Source of the DNA: Hepsetus odoe
Lineage: Eukaryota > Chordata > Actinopteri > Characiformes > Hepsetidae
NCBI GenBank assembly: GCA_017165825.1
Contig: CM029377.1
Location: forward strand, 21,751,014-21,815,013
Reading direction: 5' to 3'
Length of the DNA: 64,000 nt
Shown here in pieces: positions 22,544-33,149 of the stretch. The notes below the pieces were generated by a model. The model was not told the origin of the DNA and did no database searches. It saw only the letters and a program-made list of their open reading frames with translations. Both the position numbers and the translations under genes were made by a program. How positions within the stretch are numbered: the first letter of the stretch is position 1; each line of letters begins with the position of its first letter.

Positions 22544-23116
22544 CAGTACTGTGCAAAAGTTTTAGGCAGGTGATAAAAAATGCCGTAAACAATGAATGCT
22601 TTCAAAAATGGAAGCCTTAATCATTTATTTTCATCAATCAACAAAATGCAGTGAATGAACAAAAGAGAAATCGAAATCAGATCAATATTTGGTGTGACCA
22701 CCCTTTTCCTTTATATCTTTTAGAAGAATTTATCAAATCTTCTAGGTACACTTTCACACTTACTGTACACTTGTTTTTGAAGAAACTCGGCTGATCTGTT
22801 GTTCCAAACATGACTGTGTTTCAACCTGCATGTGACATTGATGATCATCAGCACCTGTTTGGTAAAACTGGTTGATCATACTGACTATAATCCTACAAAA
22901 TCCCTGACTTTGTGCAAGTGTACCTTTAAGAATTGATGCTGGTTTGAAGGCAAAATGTAGTAACACCAAATATTGATTTGATTTAGATTTTTCTTTTGTT
23001 CGCTCACTTTGCATTTTGTAAATTGATGAAAATAAACAATCATTATTTATATTTCTGAAAGCATTCTTTGTTTACAGCATTTTTTCACACCTGCCTAAAA
23101 CATTTGCACAGTACTG
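22544..23116. mobile_element. MITE family A copy 1 (Tc1/mariner-type, TA flanks)
   Basis: The 573-bp element has inverted ends of roughly 200 bp starting cagtactgtgcaaaag(t)tttaggcagg, with TA on both sides (22542-22543, 23117-23118). There is no transposase frame. Copy 2 at 25997-26563 is similar along its whole length, with one deletion and scattered changes. It is a deletion derivative or parasite of a Tc1/mariner element. Confidence 0.88.
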
Positions 23117-23164
23117 TATATCTAAAGGCACACCACAAGTAATTCTGAGGACAAGGTTGGAACA

Positions 23165-23530
23165 AGACCGTGGGGGTGGCTTGGGGGCACAGTGGGTGAC
23201 ACTGGCACCTCACAGTGAGACAGTCCTGGGTTTGATTCTCAGGGAGGACAGTACATGTCCTTTCTGTGTGGAGTGGACATGTTCTCTCCATGTCTGTATA
23301 TGTTTCCTCCAGGAGCTCTGGTTTCCTCCCACTATCCAGAGATATGTCAGGTGGACTGGAGATGCTAAATTGTCCCTTAAGTGTGAGTTTATGTGTATGT
23401 TTACCCTGCGATGAGCTGCCGATCTGTCCAGAGTGTGTCCTCGCCTTTCGCCCTGTGAGAGCTGGGATAGACTCCAGCACTACCCACGACCTTAATCAGG
23501 ACAACAGCTCAGAAATAGAGTGAGTGAGTG
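23165..23530 (+). repeat. tRNA-derived SINE, third family
   Basis: A tRNA-like head (gcacagtgggtgacactggcacctcacag, B-box-like gggtttgattctc) is followed by ctttctgtgtggagtggacatg and tttcctcccac, a body type common in fish, and the tail part ccctgcgatgagctg. It is moderately diverged. Confidence 0.75.
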
Positions 23531-23689
23531 TCATGATTAGAACTCTAAAGGAAAACTAAAATGTGGACAAAATGTGGCCTTTATTTTTACACATCTGTGA
23601 TACAACAGGTAGAAATAGATCAAATGTACATCTTAAGACCTTATGATCATTCACCCCTGAGCTGTAATTATGCTGAACATAAAAGGAGA

Positions 23690-24725
23690 GATTCAAGAGA
23701 AGAGATTTTTTATTTGATTCAAGAGCAGGGTCTGCTGATTCGAGAGAAAAGGCTGCAGATTCAAAGTTGTTGATTTGAAGCTGTTGAGCAGAGGCGGTTG
23801 ATTCAAGAAAGTAAGTTGTTCATTTGAGAGTAGAGGCTGTTGATTCAAGAAAGTAAATTATTCATTTGAGAGTAGAGGCTGTTGATTCAAGAAAGTAAGT
23901 TGTTCATTCAAAAGCATAGGCTGTTGATTCAAGAATGTAAGTTGTTCATTCAAGAGCAGAGGCTATGATTTCAAGGCTGTTCATTTGGGAGCAGAAGCTA
24001 TTGATTTTTAGGGCAGAGTCTGTTGATTCAAAAACATAACTTGTTTACTCCAGAGCAGAGTTTAGTGATTTTAGAGGCTATTTATGCAAAAGTAGAAACG
24101 GTTGATCAAAGGCTGCAAGTTGAGGCTGCTGATTTAAGACCAGAGGCTGTTGACTCAAGAACAAAAAATAGCTTTCAAAGAGTAGAGTTTGTTGATGCAG
24201 AACAGATTTGAGAGCAGAGGCTGCTGATATAGATTCAAGAAAAAAAGTTGCTAGTTCAAGAGTTTGTTGAGGTGAGAGCAAAATCTGTGAGGCTCTGTTG
24301 ATTCAGAAACAGAGATTGATGATTGAAGGTTGTTGAACAGAGGCTATTAATTGAGAGTACAGTTTGTTGATCCAAGGCTGCTGATTCAGAAGCTGTTGAT
24401 TTGAGGCTGTTGAATCAAGACTGGAGGCTATTGATTCAAGAGGAAAGTTGTTTTTTCAAGAGCAGAGGCTGTTGATTCAAGATCAGAGGATGTTTATTTA
24501 AAGCAGATGCAGTTGATTCCAGAGCAGAAGCTGCTGATTCAAGTTTATTCAAGAGCAGAGATTGATTGGGTCGAGTAGAGGCTGTTGATTTTTAGAGCCG
24601 AGACTATTAATTCCAGAGCAGAGGCTGCTGACCCAAGACTGTTGATTCGAGAACAGAGGCTATTGATTTTGGGTTGATTTGAGAGTGTAAAAAGGATGAT
24701 GATAAGTGAATGAGTTGAGAGAATA
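23690..24725 (+). repeat. Minisatellite, gattcaagagcagaggctgtt type
   Basis: More than 30 diverged copies of a roughly 20-35-bp unit (ttgattcaagagcagaggctg, with a variant ending in agtaagttgttcatt) fill about 1 kb. Neighbouring units at 23795-23935 are more alike (about 63-bp doublets), which suggests recent local duplication. Confidence 0.85.
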
Positions 24726-25500
24726 AACTTCAAATGGGGTCTTCGGGAAGTTCTAGATAGTCAGAGTTCTAAATGTTTGATATTGCAAATGGATTCAAAA
24801 TAACAAAAACTCTTTTATCTTCCAAAACAAAGGCAAAAATTTCTCTCTACCAGATTCAATCCACAACCAAACACTATAGAGGAAATCAGATGTGGCAGAT
24901 ATTGTCTAAAAAAGATGAAAGGAATAGGAAAGTTATCGGCCCAGCCGTGACCTCCAAGGGTTAAACATCTAAAGGAGAACCTTCACGCCTTCCCTCTCCC
25001 TTGCCATGCAGGTACCCGGCCTGGGCTGCTCCTGAATGGGGCGAAAGCCCCTATATTTGGAATTTATGTTGGAATAACCGCCTCATCCCACATGCTATTT
25101 AAAAGTATCAGTTCCTTCTGGGTTTCCTCACCCAGACGCACTCACAACCGCCGAGCCAGATGTGCGGACATGTAAGTCAGCTCCTCTAAAGTGTCATCAA
25201 AGGAGATGAATCACAAAGAGCTGGTGAACCTCTGAATGAAAAAAAGGAAGTAAGTGGAGGGAGGAGGAAAACAGAATGGCTGCCAGCCAGCACCTAATTG
25301 CAGTGTGTGTCACCCAAACAGGCAACACACAACTTCATAGCTTTCTGACGATTTCACGAGGATAAACTGCAGCATCCAGAGGTTTTCTACATTCGAAACA
25401 AACATTTACATGTATTTTAAGAAATCATACAACGATGCAAATTTGGCCAATCAGGAAAGAGATTGTTTGAAATCTTTACTTGGCACAAAAGTGCTGGCAC
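24726..25500. other. Unique-looking non-coding sequence
   Basis: The 24970-25330 part has fewer repeats and balanced composition and could be conserved non-coding DNA. No gene recognised. Confidence 0.4.
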
Positions 25501-25815
25501 ATCTTTATATAAGGCTTAGAGTTGTCCAAAATTTCTCCCCTTCAGAAGATGAAGATTTCCCTTCATTGGAAATAAAGACAATGTCTGATATGCATCCATA
25601 ACCCATTATACCTCCACCACCAAACTTTACAATGGGCCCAGAGTAGTCAGGCAGGTAATGTTGAGCTATTGTCTGTGTGACAGTCTGATGGACTGTTTGA
25701 AGTTTGGGTTTAGCAGATAAGTGTGATTCATCCACAGAAAACTGCTCCAAAGTCCAATGGACATCATGGACAGTCCAGTCAAGCACTTTGACATGCTCAA
25801 ACAACCCCTGCCACC
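25500..25815 (-). pseudogene. Tc1-like transposase fragment
   Basis: On the minus strand a 99-codon frame contains FSVDESHLS and VKFGGGGIMGYGCIS. These resemble the first catalytic-Asp region (SDES) and the GGGSIMVWGC block of Tc1 transposases, at about the expected spacing. The rest of the gene and the inverted ends are not recognisable. An SDES Ser is changed to Val, and the fragment is clearly dead. Confidence 0.65.
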
Positions 25816-25996
25816 CTGGTCACAGTTACACCTAGGGGGCAATTAATCATCTCAAATTCCTCTGGAAAGAATCTGGACCTCCCCGTGAAAAAACAAATAG
25901 GTGAACATGTACACTTGACACAGAAAGAACCCCAACTGGGAAATGGAACCAGAACCTATGCAACAGCACTACGAACAGCAGGAAGATTTGCATTTA

Positions 25997-26563
25997 CAAT
26001 ACTGTGCAAAAGTTTTAGGCAGGTGTTAAAAAATGCTGTAAACAAAGAATGCTTTAAAAAATGAAAGCGTTAATCGTTTAGTTTCATCAATCAACAAAAT
26101 GCAGTGAATGAACAAAAGAGAAATCTAAATCAGATCAATATTTGGTGTGACCACCCTTTTCCTTTATACCTTTTAGAAGAATTTATCAAATCTTCTAGGT
26201 ACACTTTCACACTTACTGTACACTTGTTTTTGAAGAAACTCGGCTGATCTGTTGTTCCAAACATGACTGTGTTTCAACCTGCATGTGACATTGATGATCA
26301 TCAGCACCTGTTTGGTAAAATTGGTCGATCATACACCTGACTATAATCACCTGACATATAATATAATGCAAGTGTAGAATTTATGCTGGTTTGAAGGCAA
26401 AATGTAGTAACACTAAATATTGATTCGATTTAGATTTTTCTTTTGTTAGCTCACTTTGCATTTTGTAAATTGATAAAAATAAACAATCATTATTTATATT
26501 TCTGAAAGCATTCTTTGTTTACAGCATTTTTTCACACCTGCCTAAAACTTTTGCACAGTACTG
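25997..26563. mobile_element. MITE family A copy 2, nested in a SINE tail
   Basis: It is the same 567-bp element as 22544-23116, with inverted ends and TA at 25995-25996 and 26564-26565. It lies in the tail of the SINE at 26566-26758: the bases before it (tttgcattta) and after it (catttgtagcatttagcag) rejoin into the normal tail. Confidence 0.88.
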
Positions 26564-26565
26564 TA

Positions 26566-26758
26566 CATTTGTAGCATTTAGCAGACACTCTTATCCAGAC
26601 TTCCATGTCCTAATTACAGGCACAGTCCTGCTGGAGCAATTCAGGGTTAAGGGTCTTGCTCAAGAACCCAGTGGCTGTAGTGCTAGAGGTGGGATTCAAA
26701 TCTATGGCATCTTGATCCATAGGTCTGTACCCTACCTTATCGTTAGACCACATCCTGG
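26566..26758 (-). repeat. tRNA-derived SINE, second family, interrupted tail
   Basis: It matches 19440-19640 in the same orientation (tagcagacactcttatccag, gggttaagggtcttgctcaa, then a decayed B box ggattcaaatc). Its tail was hit by MITE copy 2. Confidence 0.82.
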
Positions 26759-26839
26759 TGATCAAGATCCTGATCAGCCAAAACATATTTGAGGTCTGGA
26801 GTTTCTTCCTTTTGGTTTGGTGCATGGAACTCAGTTCGG

Positions 26840-26900
26840 GTGCTATGGTGCAGATGATTCCAGATGATCAGGTGATTTGTTTACTGCTGCATGCTCTACT
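26840..26900 (+). repeat. Short fragment of MITE family B interior
   Basis: Ggtgcagatgattccagatgatcaggtgatt followed by gtttactgctg matches the internal block of the family B MITEs at 54710 and 62290. Confidence 0.6.
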
Positions 26901-28690
26901 GCCAAAACCAACGTGTCCTACAGTGTCTGAAACCAGAGCTTACTGGCGACTGTTTTCAGATCATTCAACAAATTTGATTCCTCACATTAAGATCTAAAGA
27001 GTAAAGCTGATCTGGGATCAGTGCCCCAAGGGTTCGGACAAGCTCAAAAGCTCAGTAAAAGGGTACCGTGTGCAGGAACGCTTGGTAAAGTCGTGGCCCG
27101 CCGTGTCACCCGAGAAGGTTTTTCGCTCAGGTTGAAATAGCGTTGAGGTCAGTGGGTTTTTTTTGTGTGTTCCTCACAGTGAAGGCCTTTTAATGGCAGG
27201 GGCATCCATTAAAGAGGTGAGTGAGAAGAAGAGAGAGAGAGAGCAAGAGACTTAGAGGAGATGAAGCGTGAAATGGACAGTCTTTAACAGTCCATGCACT
27301 GCACTGACTCCTGGGACTTTTTTTGTATCTTGGAATTCTCCTGTTTCTCCTTTCTTTTTCCCTAACTAACTAACCTTTTCTCATTTTTCTCCTTTTCCAG
27401 GAAAGGAAAGATGTTTGTAACAACCAAATGTAAAGATCATGGTTCTCTTTTTTCTGGACCAACATGTTCATAATCTGAACTTTTAAATTCCATCAAAAAT
27501 GTAAAATTGTCTGAACTTTTCATATGCAGAAGTTGGTAGTCCCTAAAAATTCTAGGCATGGGGAGTCATATTTTTGTCCCAGGAAAAGCAACAAGAAATC
27601 ATTTTAGAATTAATAGGAAATAAATTTGGCTCTATGTTTTGTAGACACACTTACATTTGTAGGGATTGTATTTTTGGAAAAATAACAAAAAACTTTTGAA
27701 AGTATGTAATAACTCATTTTCCTCCAGGCAAAAAAAGCAAAACATATTCTTTTTCCTTCTGTTTCTGTTGTTTTTTTGTAGACACTTGAATGCTTATAGC
27801 CAAATGCACATCACTTTTTTTATTTTCCACTTGGCTCTCTCACTTGGCTTTTCTTTTTCAAATGTTAATAGAACCAAAAGTTTAGGTTAAATAGTTTATC
27901 CTAAAGTTGAGCAAAACTTTTATCTCTTGAAGTTTTCCCCTTTTCAAGACACATTTGGATGTTTGTAGGCCCCAAATGTTTATTTGGAAGATTTGGAATT
28001 TGTTATTGTAGTGAAAACAAGTTTTCACTAAAAAACGTCCTTTTTGTTTTCTAACTTTTTAACATTTTTTTTTTTATTGAATTTTAATTTTGAACATGTT
28101 TCCCCAATCACATAAACTGAATCAAAACTTTGGGTAAAAGCAAAACTTTTATCTCTGTTCCCCTTTTAGACACATCTGGAGGTTACACACTTTATTTTGG
28201 AAAGATTTCTTCATGTGAAGACAAAGTGTGTGTTATGATTCCAATGTTAGTCATAGGGAAAGAAAAATTACTTTAGAAAAGCATTTTTAGAAACACCAGC
28301 ATGTCTGTATTAACCAAAATTTTGTATACCCTTAACTTAGTTACTGTACATTTCTCTTAAAATATTATTAAAAATAACACCTGTTTTACCAGACATGTAA
28401 ATTTTTGTAATGCCTAAATTGTTTATTTCAAAACATTTTATGACTTAAAAAAAAATTGCCATTTATTTTTTCCCATTGTAGCTTCATTCTATTATGTGTT
28501 TCCCAACAAAATTTTTTTTGCAGACAAAAAAATGCTTTAATGCTTGTAGTCCCTAAATTTTGAATCACAACAAAATGTATATCTCCAACCAACATTCCCC
28601 TTTTTTGTTGATATTTTTCCTTACATAAAACTTGGAATTTTAATCTTTTTATAAAGATATATCCATAACTTGCTTTTTGCTTTTTGCAGA
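26901..28690. other. Non-coding; T-rich degenerate repeat from 27480
   Basis: 27480-28660 is T-rich. It repeatedly carries phrases such as gtagacac(a/t)ttggatg, gtagtccctaaat and caaaacttttatctc at irregular distances, suggesting an old tandem array with long units. 27050-27240 is unique-looking. No gene recognised. Confidence 0.45.
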
Positions 28691-28779
28691 TTGTGGCTAT
28701 GTGGCTATGTGGCTATGTTTTGTTTGAACGTTGTTCATTGTTCACCAGAAAAAGCATCAAGTCAATAAGTAAATGGATG

Positions 28780-29677
28780 CACGTCCTCCTTACTTAATGT
28801 CTTCCTAATTGTCCAGTGTCCTTTTCTCTCTAATCAGATTTTCAATAGCCTTTCACCTCCAAGTGGTGACCCTTTTGTACAGCAAAAAGGAGAGACAGAA
28901 AAACATGGCATCCTTTTGTCGTATGTTTTAATTCCCAAATGAACATTCTGTAAAGACCTTGCTTTGAGACATAAGGCAAAAAAAGGCAAACATGGCATGT
29001 CTGTGGACAGTCTGCATATGAAAATACTTTCTTCAGTAGTAGTTGTCGCTGTCCATAGTCGTAGAAAATAACTTCTGGGTTGCAATCTCTTATATAGCTG
29101 TAAAAATATACTTTCGAAATAAATAAATATATAAAATAAATATATGGTTTTCAAAGCATAAATTATGGACTTAAAAAGAAATGCTTGGATTTATAGTCTC
29201 TGATTTGTCCGTTGCCAGTGTTTGAACAGAAAACATGTCAGCAGTGAGGAATTCCTTCAGAAGCTTTCCTGAACTTTCAGTAGTGACCATCAATCCTGTC
29301 CCATTGCTTGGTTCCAGCCGTAGTGCCTTTGTATCGACCCAAAAATCCGTCAATATGTCCCAGAACCAGATTATTCCTGGGTCCTTCTCTTGAAGAAAGG
29401 GACATTTTTGTGCCTCATCAGGGCAACTTCTCAAACCCTGCACAGCAAAACTATCCATTTGTCCAACCAGTGTTAGCAGGTGTCTTTAAACTTGAGCCCT
29501 TGTTGTCCTGAGTTAGTCCCACATAGTGTTTGCTCCCGCCTCCAGACTTTGCTCCAAGGGCACATGAAGCGGATGTCCAGTGCCACCAGCCTCCATGCAC
29601 TTCCTCTGGAGTGACCATGTTGGGCCCTAGAAGTAGGCGGCCTGTTGCGAGTAGAGGTCCATCGAGCACCGTCTAGG
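28780..29677 (-). other. Probable 3' untranslated region of the FGF gene
   Basis: This stretch directly downstream (minus strand) of the fgf20 stop codon has no recognised repeats, unlike the DNA around it, and no coding match. ATTAAA on the minus strand near 28926-28931 would be one possible polyadenylation signal. The exact mRNA end cannot be fixed from sequence alone. Confidence 0.45.
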
Positions 29678-29923
29678 TCAGCTGTGGCCCAGGACCTCCT
29701 TATAAAGTTCGGGTACACGCTCTGGGTCCACAGGCCTGGGTAGGAAGTGAGTGAACCGCTGGTGCCTCCGGGATCGAGCACCGTCCCTAGACGTCCCATC
29801 TTTGTTGAGCGCAACGAAGTAGTGTGGTCCTCGCTCTCCATGCCGGTAGAGGTTGGACGAGTAAGTGTTGTACCAGTTCTCCTCAAAGTGCTCCCGGAAG
29901 ACGCACTCAGCCGTCAGCTTCTC
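29678..29923 (-). CDS. fgf20: fgf20 exon 3 (terminal coding exon)
   Basis: It follows a cctgcag acceptor, starts in phase 0 with EKLTAECVF and ends at TGA (plus-strand tca 29678-29680). It encodes 81 residues of the C-terminal half of the beta-trefoil. Confidence 0.93.
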   Translation of the reverse strand, partial: EKLTAECVFREHFEENWYNTYSSNLYRHGERGPHYFVALNKDGTSRDGARSRRHQRFTHFLPRPVDPERVPELYKEVLGHS

Positions 29924-30570
29924 CTGCAGGACAAGGAAAAAAGGAGGTCAACCAAAAGAGCAAGAGGAATGAGGGATTTTCCTGAACAGATTTCAAATCA
30001 GCAAGGCTGGGGTGATGAATGAGTGGGGTAGATACCAGAACCTGCAAATCAAGGCTGCTCCAAGACCAGGATCAGAGGGACTGTTGCCCCTGGTACTGGA
30101 GAAGCCTTGGTTTGATGTGTTTTGGGATGCTGGCCCCCTGCTGGCTCCCACCACGCATTACACCACCCTGCCAGCTTGACAAAGGCTCAATTAAGTCATG
30201 AATCAAGGTAATAGCCGTATTATCCTGATGGGCTGCCTGGCGCCCTGCCAGAGAGATGAATTTCAAGGAGGAGATCCGGAGCCCGGGGGAACTTACCGAG
30301 CCGTACAGCTGTCCTTTACTGTTCATGCCCAGGTACAAGCCGCTGTCCACTCCGCGGATGCTGACCAGGCCCACAGCCAGGCTGATGAACTCCAGGATGC
30401 CTGCAGGGGACAAAAAAAGGAAGAGGTTGGTCTGCATGTTCTGGGGGCAGGAAGTGCTGACAGATGCTAAAGAGACAGAAAAACAACAACCTGTCTCGCT
30501 CTAAATATGCCACTAAGCAATCACTACTTCTAATTTAAGAGCCACATTAAAGTAGTTATTATTGACTTTA

Positions 30571-30607
<37 letters not shown>

Positions 30608-30918
30608 GGTATTGCACTACTGGCAATAACAACAACAACAACAACAATAATAATAGTCTGACCGAAGTTGCTGTGGTCCTGTCTTGTGCCCTGGACAGTC
30701 CCGTCCGGCAGGATCTGCAGGTGGTGTCCTGTCCTGCAGTACAGCTGTCTGCGCCTCAGCGCGCCCTTCAGCAGCGCGAGATCCGGGGCAGCGCTGCGCG
30801 AGAGCCGCTCCGCCGAGACCAGGTGCTGCTGCTGCTGCTGCTGCGCGAGTGCAAGGTGCGCGCCGCTGTGCGCGAGACCTTGCAGCGCGTGCGCCTGCGG
30901 GAAACCCAGCGCTCCCAT
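29678..30918 (-). CDS. fgf20: Fibroblast growth factor 20-like, complete, three exons
   Basis: Secreted FGF ligand that acts through FGF receptors and heparan sulfate; in fish fgf20 is known for starting fin regeneration. Exons on the minus strand: 30918-30663, 30400-30297 (104 bp, the usual length of this subfamily's middle exon) and 29923-29678, joining to 201 codons plus TGA. The ATG was chosen because MGALGFPQ begins the subfamily-like N terminus; the upstream in-frame codons lie in the promoter. Features: a Q6 run near residue 25, RRRQLYCRTGHHLQILPDGT (beta-trefoil start), ISLAVGLVSIRGVDSGLYLG, then FEENWYNTYSSN and the basic, heparin-contacting end with RFTHFLPRPVDPERVPELYK. No cleaved signal peptide is expected, as in FGF9/16/20. 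The introns are only 262 and 373 bp. FGF9 and FGF16 are the alternatives; head-to-head linkage with a MICU3-like gene favours FGF20. The fgf20a/b paralogue is not resolved. Confidence 0.93.
30297..30400 (-). CDS. fgf20: fgf20 exon 2
   Basis: 104 bp between a ccctgcag acceptor and a gtaagt donor. It encodes ILEFISLAVGL through KGQLYGS, the FGF core with the RGVDSGLYLGM block. Confidence 0.95.
30570..30656. repeat. (ATCT)n and (AAC/AAT)n microsatellites in fgf20 intron 1
   Basis: A tetranucleotide tract (30571-30607) and a trinucleotide tract (about 30626-30656) sit in the 262-bp intron. The second ends about 5 bp from the exon 1 splice donor. Confidence 0.92.
30663..30918 (-). CDS. fgf20: fgf20 exon 1 (coding part)
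   Basis: 256 coding bp from ATG (30918-30916) to the donor g|gtcaga. The split Gly codon is completed in exon 2. It includes a CAG run encoding six Gln (about 30824-30842). Directly past the donor, intron 1 is an ATT/GTT repeat. Confidence 0.92.
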
Positions 30919-31049
30919 TGCGGAGGAGAGGAAGGAGGGATTGGGATAAAAAAGAGTAAGTAAAATCGGTGGTAAAGTCAGCGCGCGCGGTGCGTCTCTG
31001 TCCGGTGGCGCTGCTCTCGCGCTTCTGAAGCCCGGAGCTGCTGGTCTCT

Positions 31050-31096
31050 CGCTTAAATACGCTCCATATGGAAATGCCCTCTTGACGTATGCAAAT
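31050..31096 (-). promoter_or_regulatory. Candidate fgf20 core promoter: octamer plus TATA-like box
   Basis: On the minus strand, TATTTAAG (31059-31052) lies about 135 bp before the ATG. A perfect octamer ATTTGCAT (31096-31089, POU factor site) lies 30 bp further up, next to a TGACGT half-CRE (31083-31088). The surrounding 30919-31030 is GC-rich with several CpGs. Inferred from motifs only. Confidence 0.5.
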
Positions 31097-31135
31097 GAGG
31101 TCCTCGCGCTCTTTTGAACATTAACCATTAACGCC

Positions 31136-31163
31136 CCTTTGATCCGGCGCGATTCCTTTGATG
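31136..31163 (-). promoter_or_regulatory. Paired TCF/LEF-type motifs upstream of fgf20
   Basis: Two CCTTTGAT motifs (31136-31144 CCTTTGATC, 31155-31163 CCTTTGATG) lie 19 bp apart, about 80-110 bp upstream of the TATA-like box. FGF20 is a known beta-catenin/TCF target in mammals, so the placement fits. Occupancy is not shown by sequence. Confidence 0.5.
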
Positions 31164-31242
31164 ACGGTTTGTTTGGTCTCATCCTCGATTAAAGGAGAGC
31201 AAACAAACAAACAAACGAACAGATACATATGTTACACATCTT

Positions 31243-31243
31243 G

Positions 31244-31277
<34 letters not shown>

Positions 31278-31360
31278 ATCGGAGCAAAAAAGAGGCAGGT
31301 GGAAGCCAAGTTTGAGGAAAAGAGAAGGGAGGAGTTTTAGATAGACAGAGAGAGACAGAC

Positions 31361-31405
<45 letters not shown>

Positions 31406-31755
31406 AAGGCAGAAAAGGAAACGAAAGAGATAGAAATGAGAATAAGAAAGATGGAGATACTAAGAAAGGGTTGAAATGAAGTTGGGCAGGCGGGGAGAGA
31501 GTGGTGAAGAGGAAGAAAGAAAGAGTGGACAAGAAAAGTAGAGAGACAGAGAGAGAGCTAAGAAAAGGAGAAAGAAATGGAAGGAGAAGTTGAGAGAGAG
31601 AAACAGAGAGAAAAGAAAAATAAATGGAAGGAGAGAAGAAAGAGAGATAAATAGAAATTTCTTCTTCTTCTTCTGCCTCTTCTTCTTCTGCCTCTTCTTC
31701 TTCTTCTTCTTCTTCTTCTTCTTCTTCTTCTTCTTCTTCTTCATCTTCTTCCTTT
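31243..31755. repeat. Block of microsatellites between promoter motifs
   Basis: (GT)n 31243-31275, (GA)n about 31342-31408, a further purine-rich degenerate tract to 31650, and (CTT)n 31658-31752. The minus-strand Lys-rich frame here is an artefact. Confidence 0.92.
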
Positions 31756-31864
31756 ACTTATTAATGTTTGCACACATCCAGCTGTTCAATGAAGGGTGCC
31801 GCCCCTTTAAAATAAAAACACACACATCTGTACCTGAAGCCTTCAAACACCCTTGGAATAAAGA

Positions 31865-31950
31865 GATCAAAGAGCGCCAGATCAAAGGTGAGAAAGTTTA
31901 CAGCACTTAAGAGGAGTCTTTTGACACAAAGCACTAAAAACACTTTGATG
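31865..31950. promoter_or_regulatory. Second TCF/LEF-type motif group
   Basis: GATCAAAG (31865-31872), GATCAAAGG (31880-31888) and CTTTGATG (31943-31950) match the TCF/LEF consensus on either strand. They lie about 0.8 kb upstream of the fgf20 TATA-like box, between the two divergent genes. Confidence 0.4.
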
Positions 31951-32700
31951 CTGTGCTATTAAAGCTTTTCCCCTTTTTTGTCTCATAACTTTTCCTCTTT
32001 TACCGGCTCTGAACAGTCTGTCCGATCCTCACGCCGAGGTTTAGTGGTGGGACTTTAATCCGGCCACTGACGTCTCTGACCCGGTAACACCTGAGAATCT
32101 CAGCTCACCTGATCTTTCTAGATCCAGATGAGCTACAAAGTGAGCACCTCCATCATCTGATTATATTTTCCTCCATTTAATCTCAAAGAGAGACTCCAGA
32201 AACTAAACCCATGGTTCCGATTGGTCCTGCTGGGTCAATTCTTTTGGTGCACATTTGCTCCAAGTGGACATTGGACAGCGTCTGTGTGATTTTTGTTTTC
32301 ATTACATGCCATTTTCAAATATTAGTATATTTTTCTGGTACAGAAACTAATCGAATGACACAAACAAATCAATTAACTGTCCCTTTTTAGCTTGATTGAT
32401 TAGCTTTCTGTCCAGATTTAGGATCTGCTGCAGGTACTGTGCAAATGTCTTGCCACCCCCTGCTTTTTTGCCACCAAGTGAATTCGATGCACACTTTAAG
32501 GATTGGAATTAAAATATTCTTCAGCCGAACAAATCCATTTGAACATGAACATTCTGATTCATCACTTTTACTAGAACCTGATAACCTGAGGAAGAGGAAG
32601 ACCAGAGAGGAGGTTTATGGACATGGTGAGAGAGGACATACAGGGGGTTGGTTTGAATGAGGAAGATCCAGAGTACAGGAAGAAATGGAGATGGATGATC
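31951..32700. other. Intergenic, unique-looking
   Basis: It lies between fgf20 and micu3 with few repeats; no exon recognised. It could hold shared regulatory DNA. Confidence 0.4.
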
Positions 32701-32709
32701 CACTGTGGT

Positions 32710-33075
32710 GAACTCTAGTGAATTGTATGTATATTCTGAATATAATGTGAATATTAAATGTACATTGTGTGTATATTGAGTTTATTGTGTTATTTTGAGT
32801 GTATTGTGTGTGTATTTTGTGTATGGTGTGTATATTGTGTGTATATTTTGTGCATGGTGTGTATATTCTATATATAATGTGTATATGGTGTTTATTTAAA
32901 GTGTATAATGTGTACACTGAGTGCATTATGGGCATAATGCGTATATTGTGTGTATAATATGTGTTAAAAGTGAATTATTTATGTAATGTGAATAAAATGT
33001 GTATAAAATGTGTATATGGTGTATATTATGTATATATGTTGAGTACCTTGTGTAATTTGCATGTAATTGTGTGTG
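32710..33075 (+). repeat. Degenerate tgtgtatattg tandem repeat
   Basis: About 360 bp of tgtgtatattgtgtgtat and attgtgtgtataatgtg words with a step near 9-10 bp. Confidence 0.85.
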
Positions 33076-33149
33076 TGACATTATGTTTTTATTGACAGGT
33101 AGAAACCAAATCCAAGCCTGTGTTACACATTTGTCCATAAACCAGATTC

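Noticed and set aside
29473..29886. 137-codon minus-strand frame at the FGF locus
   Set aside because: It is a shifted frame over fgf20 exon 3. The correct frame starts at 29923 after the cctgcag acceptor and ends at 29678.
30601..31182. 193-codon minus-strand frame as the full fgf20 start exon
   Set aside because: Its upstream part is promoter and 5' untranslated sequence and its downstream part reads through the splice donor into a microsatellite; only 30663-30918 fits the family.
31460..31744. Poly-Lys minus-strand frame
   Set aside because: Translation of a (CTT)n and purine microsatellite.
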